This document shows, in pieces, positions 61,312 to 64,000 of a DNA stretch of 64,000 nucleotides. The notes under the pieces are model-generated. The model had not been told where the DNA came from. It made no database searches and saw only the letters and a program-made list of their open reading frames with translations. The position numbers and the translations under genes are program-made. This DNA is from Clostridia bacterium (GTDB lineage: Bacteria > Bacillota > Clostridia > Christensenellales > Borkfalkiaceae), in the NCBI GenBank assembly GCA_017504165.1, contig JAFVRR010000001.1, positions 1 through 64,000 on the forward strand. The letters are read 5' to 3'. Positions within the stretch are counted from its first letter, which is position 1, and every line of letters begins with the position of its first letter.

Positions 61312-62652
61312 TTATGAATTATACTTAAACATATATTTTAACGCGCCCGTCACCGTTAATCCAATAGCCATACATACAAATAACGGCGGGAACATAGAGT
61401 GAGATTGTATTGACATTATGTCAGTAAAAAATATACTTAATATACAATATATAATAAATAACGAAAATATTACAAATACAGGTATCCTAAATTTTAAAGA
61501 TAATTCTTTACTTCCGTTATAGAAAAAGAAATAGGTTACGACCCCAAAAGTTAAAATTGAGACGATAACCGTAGATAAAATATAAGCGGTTATTTCGTCA
61601 TAGTTTGGATAGATTTTTGCAATGCATAATATTAAAATTAAACCGCCTGAAATAGAAAGGCAACATAATATATCAAGCCATTTACGCCCCGTAGAATCTA
61701 GAATACAAAAGGCTAAAACGCTGAAAAATAAGACTGCAATACTAGCAATTATAAACCAAGCCCAAGTTCTAACGTCAAATTTAAAAAGACAAAACGCGCC
61801 TATTATACCTAATATTCCAACGCTTACCGTAATAATCGTACCCAACGTGCCAAGGCTAACTAAACCTGCTACTTTTAAATCTTCAAATACATTTCTTTTT
61901 ATTTTGATATTTTCTTTACTGTTTATTCGATTTTGCTCTTCATCTACAAGTTCTTCGCCATCTTTATCTATATATACCATACACTTGACGTCAACCGTTC
62001 TATCTTCAAGTATAAAATATAAACAAATCGCCCATAAAACGGAAGATATTTCAGATATCAAAGATAAACTAGTTAGCGAAAATGCGAAAATCAAAATATC
62101 CGCTATAATCGTTAAAATATACAAAACAAGAAAGGTTTTAGCAACCGCACTATCACTTAACTTTTTAATTTTAAAGGATATTAGCATAGATATATTAAAT
62201 GCAATTTCAAGTATAGTTGCAGCGGTAAAATACCCCGTTACCGGCTGTAGTACTTTAAGTAGTTTTTCTTCGTCGAGTACGCCGTTAGAATTTATATACA
62301 ACGTTATAACTTTATTAAAAATTTTCAATACCCCTATTGATAGAACTACGACCATTGCAAGAAGTATTAAATAACAAACGAACCGCAATATAATTATACT
62401 GCTATGCTTTTTTGATAAAAATATTAAAATGAAAGAAAAAACTAAAGAAAATGCAAAAACTACGGCAAAAATAATCAACGCAATAAGCACGCCTAAGTTT
62501 AAACTCATTTCAAGTAAAAGAGAACTAAATAGCGTTAATATGCCCGATAATACAAGAATAATTACCGCAACCTTCATTATTTTAGATGGAATGCAAGGTT
62601 CTTTTTTAGTCCCGAGTTTATAGTATTTTGACGATAATATTTTACTATCCAT
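61312..62652 (-). CDS. Multi-span membrane protein of unknown function
   Basis: The 446-residue protein has about ten predicted membrane spans separated by a charged central cytosolic stretch (about 225-255: YIDKDGEELVDEEQNRINSK). The N-terminal and C-terminal halves look loosely alike in span spacing. No transporter or enzyme motif is recognised. AAGGAGG precedes ATG 62652, and a terminator follows. It is monocistronic. Confidence 0.7.
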   Translation of the reverse strand: MDSKILSSKYYKLGTKKEPCIPSKIMKVAVIILVLSGILTLFSSLLLEMSLNLGVLIALIIFAVVFAFSLVFSFILIFLSKKHSSIIILRFVCYLILLAMVVVLSIGVLKIFNKVITLYINSNGVLDEEKLLKVLQPVTGYFTAATILEIAFNISMLISFKIKKLSDSAVAKTFLVLYILTIIADILIFAFSLTSLSLISEISSVLWAICLYFILEDRTVDVKCMVYIDKDGEELVDEEQNRINSKENIKIKRNVFEDLKVAGLVSLGTLGTIITVSVGILGIIGAFCLFKFDVRTWAWFIIASIAVLFFSVLAFCILDSTGRKWLDILCCLSISGGLILILCIAKIYPNYDEITAYILSTVIVSILTFGVVTYFFFYNGSKELSLKFRIPVFVIFSLFIIYCILSIFFTDIMSIQSHSMFPPLFVCMAIGLTVTGALKYMFKYNS

Positions 62653-62784
62653 AACTGCCTCCTTAATTTTAGTTTAGCACGCCCTATACTATATGTCAAT
62701 AGACTTTTAAAAAATCGCATAAACTCTAAAAATTTGCATTTTTATAATTTTTAAAATATCCCCTAATAACTCCCCCTTTAAAAG

Positions 62785-62812
62785 GCAAAACAGATAGGCA
62801 TAATCCTATCCG
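62785..62812 (-). terminator. Terminator after the 62836 gene
   Basis: CGGATAGG pairs with CCTATCTG (one wobble) followed on the minus strand by TTTTGCCTTTT. This is a weaker terminator. Confidence 0.55.
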
Positions 62813-62835
62813 TTAATATTTTGTATTTGTATATT

Positions 62836-63132
62836 TTAATCGTCATACGCAACGACTTTATAAAATTTTTCTACTTCTATAAGTGGCGCTATACTGTCGT
62901 AAGCCCCTTTACTTAAATTGCCGTTCGTTTCACATTTTTTTATAAAATCTAGCAAATCTTGACCTGTAAAATAGGTTTTAGTTATTAAATCACTATAGTC
63001 TTCTCCGTCTTTTAATTCTTCAGGGACTTCAACGCTATCTCTTGTGCGTTGAACGGCGGAAACTATGCCAACCCCAACGCCTAAATCACAATAGAATTCA
63101 AATCCTACCCCTCTTATTATCGCCTCTCTCAT
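62836..63132 (-). CDS. Small hypothetical protein
   Basis: The frame is 98 residues from ATG 63132, or 104 from a GTG at 63150 that touches its AAGGAG site and has almost no spacing; the start is uncertain. The protein is acidic, with REAIIRGVGFEFYCDLGVGV, a middle VPEELKDGEDYSDLITKT and a C-terminal YKVVAYDD. No family is recognised. AAGGAG nearby and the terminator downstream support a real gene. Confidence 0.55.
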   Translation of the reverse strand: MREAIIRGVGFEFYCDLGVGVGIVSAVQRTRDSVEVPEELKDGEDYSDLITKTYFTGQDLLDFIKKCETNGNLSKGAYDSIAPLIEVEKFYKVVAYDD

Positions 63133-63150
63133 AATATTTTCTTTATTCAC

Positions 63151-63513
63151 TCCTTATAAAAAACGTTAAATATTTTTAAATTCATTGTTATTTGTTATAA
63201 TTATACCATATACTTTTACCCTTTTCAATACTATTTTTATTTTACTACTATTATATTAATAAAAGTCTGTATATAATAAAAATCGGACACTAATTCTTCC
63301 ATATTGCGAATGCAAATAACGGCAATCGCAAGCATAAATACCTCTCGGTTAAAATTACGAATAACGTCAAACCGGCAGTTTCGCAAGAGTGTTTTTTTGG
63401 TTGCACAAACTATAATTTAATTGAACTATTTTCGTATAAATGGTCAGTCGAAGTAATTTTAAGTTTGTAAACCCTAAACATAAAAGGCGAGAATTTTCTC
63501 GCCTTTTAACTTG
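63151..63513. other. Gene-free AT-rich segment with possible transposase remnant
   Basis: The left half is AT-rich without pattern. On the plus strand from about 63300 to 63465 one frame reads NNGNRKHKYLSVKITNNVKP and then LIELFSYKWSVEV, which faintly resembles the RWSIEVFF region of DDE transposases. The match is weak. The pflA terminator (63482-63507) is at the right. Confidence 0.25.
63482..63507 (-). terminator. Terminator after the pflA-like gene
   Basis: AAAAGGCGAGA pairs perfectly with TCTCGCCTTTT around a 4-base loop, with T-rich sequence on the minus strand. It lies 7 bases after the stop. Confidence 0.88.
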
Positions 63514-64000
63514 TTAAAAATCTAAATTACCGTTACGACTAGAAAAACACCTTTGCGCCCTTTTTATTTCCTCATCTGTTGGAAGAGTTTCAGGAAGATT
63601 GTTTTCCATACCAAGAGCGGTGTATTTTGAGCCTGCAAAGTTATGGTATGGCAGAACTCTTACTGCCTTTATGTTTTTTAGCGGTCTTAAAAAGTCGGCT
63701 ATTTTTTCTATCTGGTCGGTGTTAAAGTTGGGCACGTAAGGAATTCTAATTTCAATGCTCTTGCCAAGTGAGTCCAGATATAAAAGATTTTGAAGAATGA
63801 TTTTATTTGACTGCCCTGTGCATTTTATATGAACGTCCTCATCATAGGCTTTCAGATCGTATAGAAAAATATCGGTGTATGGAATGACCTTATCCAAGGC
63901 TTCCTTTGATACGAATCCGCAGGTGTCCACAGCGGTATGGATGCCGTTTTCTTTCAGCCTTTTTAAAAGCTCGGCGCAAAAATCGGCTTGCATCAGGCAC
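63514..64000 (-). CDS. pflA: Pyruvate formate-lyase activating enzyme, C-terminal part
   Basis: The gene runs off the window edge, so only the last 162 residues are present, reading CLMQADFCAELLKRLKENGI with AVDTCGFV, IFLYDLKAYDEDVHIKCTGQ, IRIPYVPNFN and VRVLPYHNFAGSKY. This is the C-terminal half of the radical-SAM activases of glycyl-radical enzymes; the CxxxCxxC cluster lies beyond the edge. It activates pyruvate formate-lyase or a related glycyl-radical enzyme, which marks anaerobic metabolism. Confidence 0.85.
   Translation of the reverse strand, partial: CLMQADFCAELLKRLKENGIHTAVDTCGFVSKEALDKVIPYTDIFLYDLKAYDEDVHIKCTGQSNKIILQNLLYLDSLGKSIEIRIPYVPNFNTDQIEKIADFLRPLKNIKAVRVLPYHNFAGSKYTALGMENNLPETLPTDEEIKRAQRCFSSRNGNLDF

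Noticed and set aside
61622..62374. A 250-codon plus-strand frame
   Set aside because: It is antisense to a gene with strong membrane-span pattern, ribosome binding site and terminator, and its Ser/Thr/Ile-rich product has no family signal.
1..64000. CRISPR array
   Set aside because: No run of regularly spaced identical repeats with unique spacers was seen; the short tandem repeat at 4898 is an iteron-like cluster.

Overview
The window looks like chromosome of a low-GC, spore-forming, anaerobic Clostridia-type Firmicute that carries the right end of an integrated mobile element. Evidence: a sporulation sigma factor G gene (60435-61205), a YlmC/YmxH sporulation protein, a glycyl-radical-enzyme activase at the right edge, an NfnAB-type transhydrogenase, strong TTGACA-N17-TATAAT promoters and AT-rich spacers. 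No rRNA, intact tRNA or CRISPR array is visible, and I cannot name a genus.

1-5.1 kb is the integrase-proximal end of an integrative element: the tail of a TnpV-like protein, a small membrane peptide, a ribbon-helix-helix protein, a winged-helix excisionase candidate and a tyrosine integrase. Cargo follows: a lipoprotein, a YozG/YoaS-type XRE regulator plus DUF2975 pair, and a nitroreductase-like protein. The element ends at a displaced 3' half of a tRNA-Arg(CCU) gene (5076-5119), so the crossover was probably in the anticodon loop.

5.5-20.3 kb is core metabolism and stress response. A DeoR regulator diverges from a 2-oxoacid dehydrogenase operon (E2 with two lipoyl domains, E3, and a single-chain E1 alpha-beta fusion), followed by lipoate-protein ligase. 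NfnAB comes next, behind a near-consensus Rex box. Then come a lipoprotein, an apparently leaderless HNH protein, and a ribbon-helix-helix protein in tandem with clpB.

20.4-40.5 kb is one long minus-strand locus. A sugar-type ABC importer (binding protein and two permeases, no ATPase) leads into four very large exported proteins: a 1067-aa Ig-like anchored protein, a DUF4838 lipoprotein, a 2370-aa Big2/GLUG lipoprotein and a 1196-aa GLUG protein. A 37-codon gene lies among them. A strong promoter and a structured leader of about 300 nt sit in front of the locus.

41.1-44.4 kb holds housekeeping genes: prs, tadA, rlmH, a CPBP protease and ylmC. 44.4-58.7 kb is a carbohydrate catabolism region: an HpcH-type aldolase, then an operon with a PfkB kinase, class II aldolase, single-chain ETF, FGGY kinase, IolB-like isomerase, Fe-S protein, FAD oxidase and NagA. 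Next are two atypical NagB paralogues, an RpiR regulator and an M29-like protein. The pairing of an FAD oxidase, an Fe-S protein and a fused ETF with an IolB/kinase/aldolase set lacking IolG, IolE and IolD is the best candidate for an undescribed pathway.

58.8-64 kb has a decayed DUF5107 gene, a CrtC-like protein, sigG, two unrecognised genes and the 3' part of a pflA-like gene.
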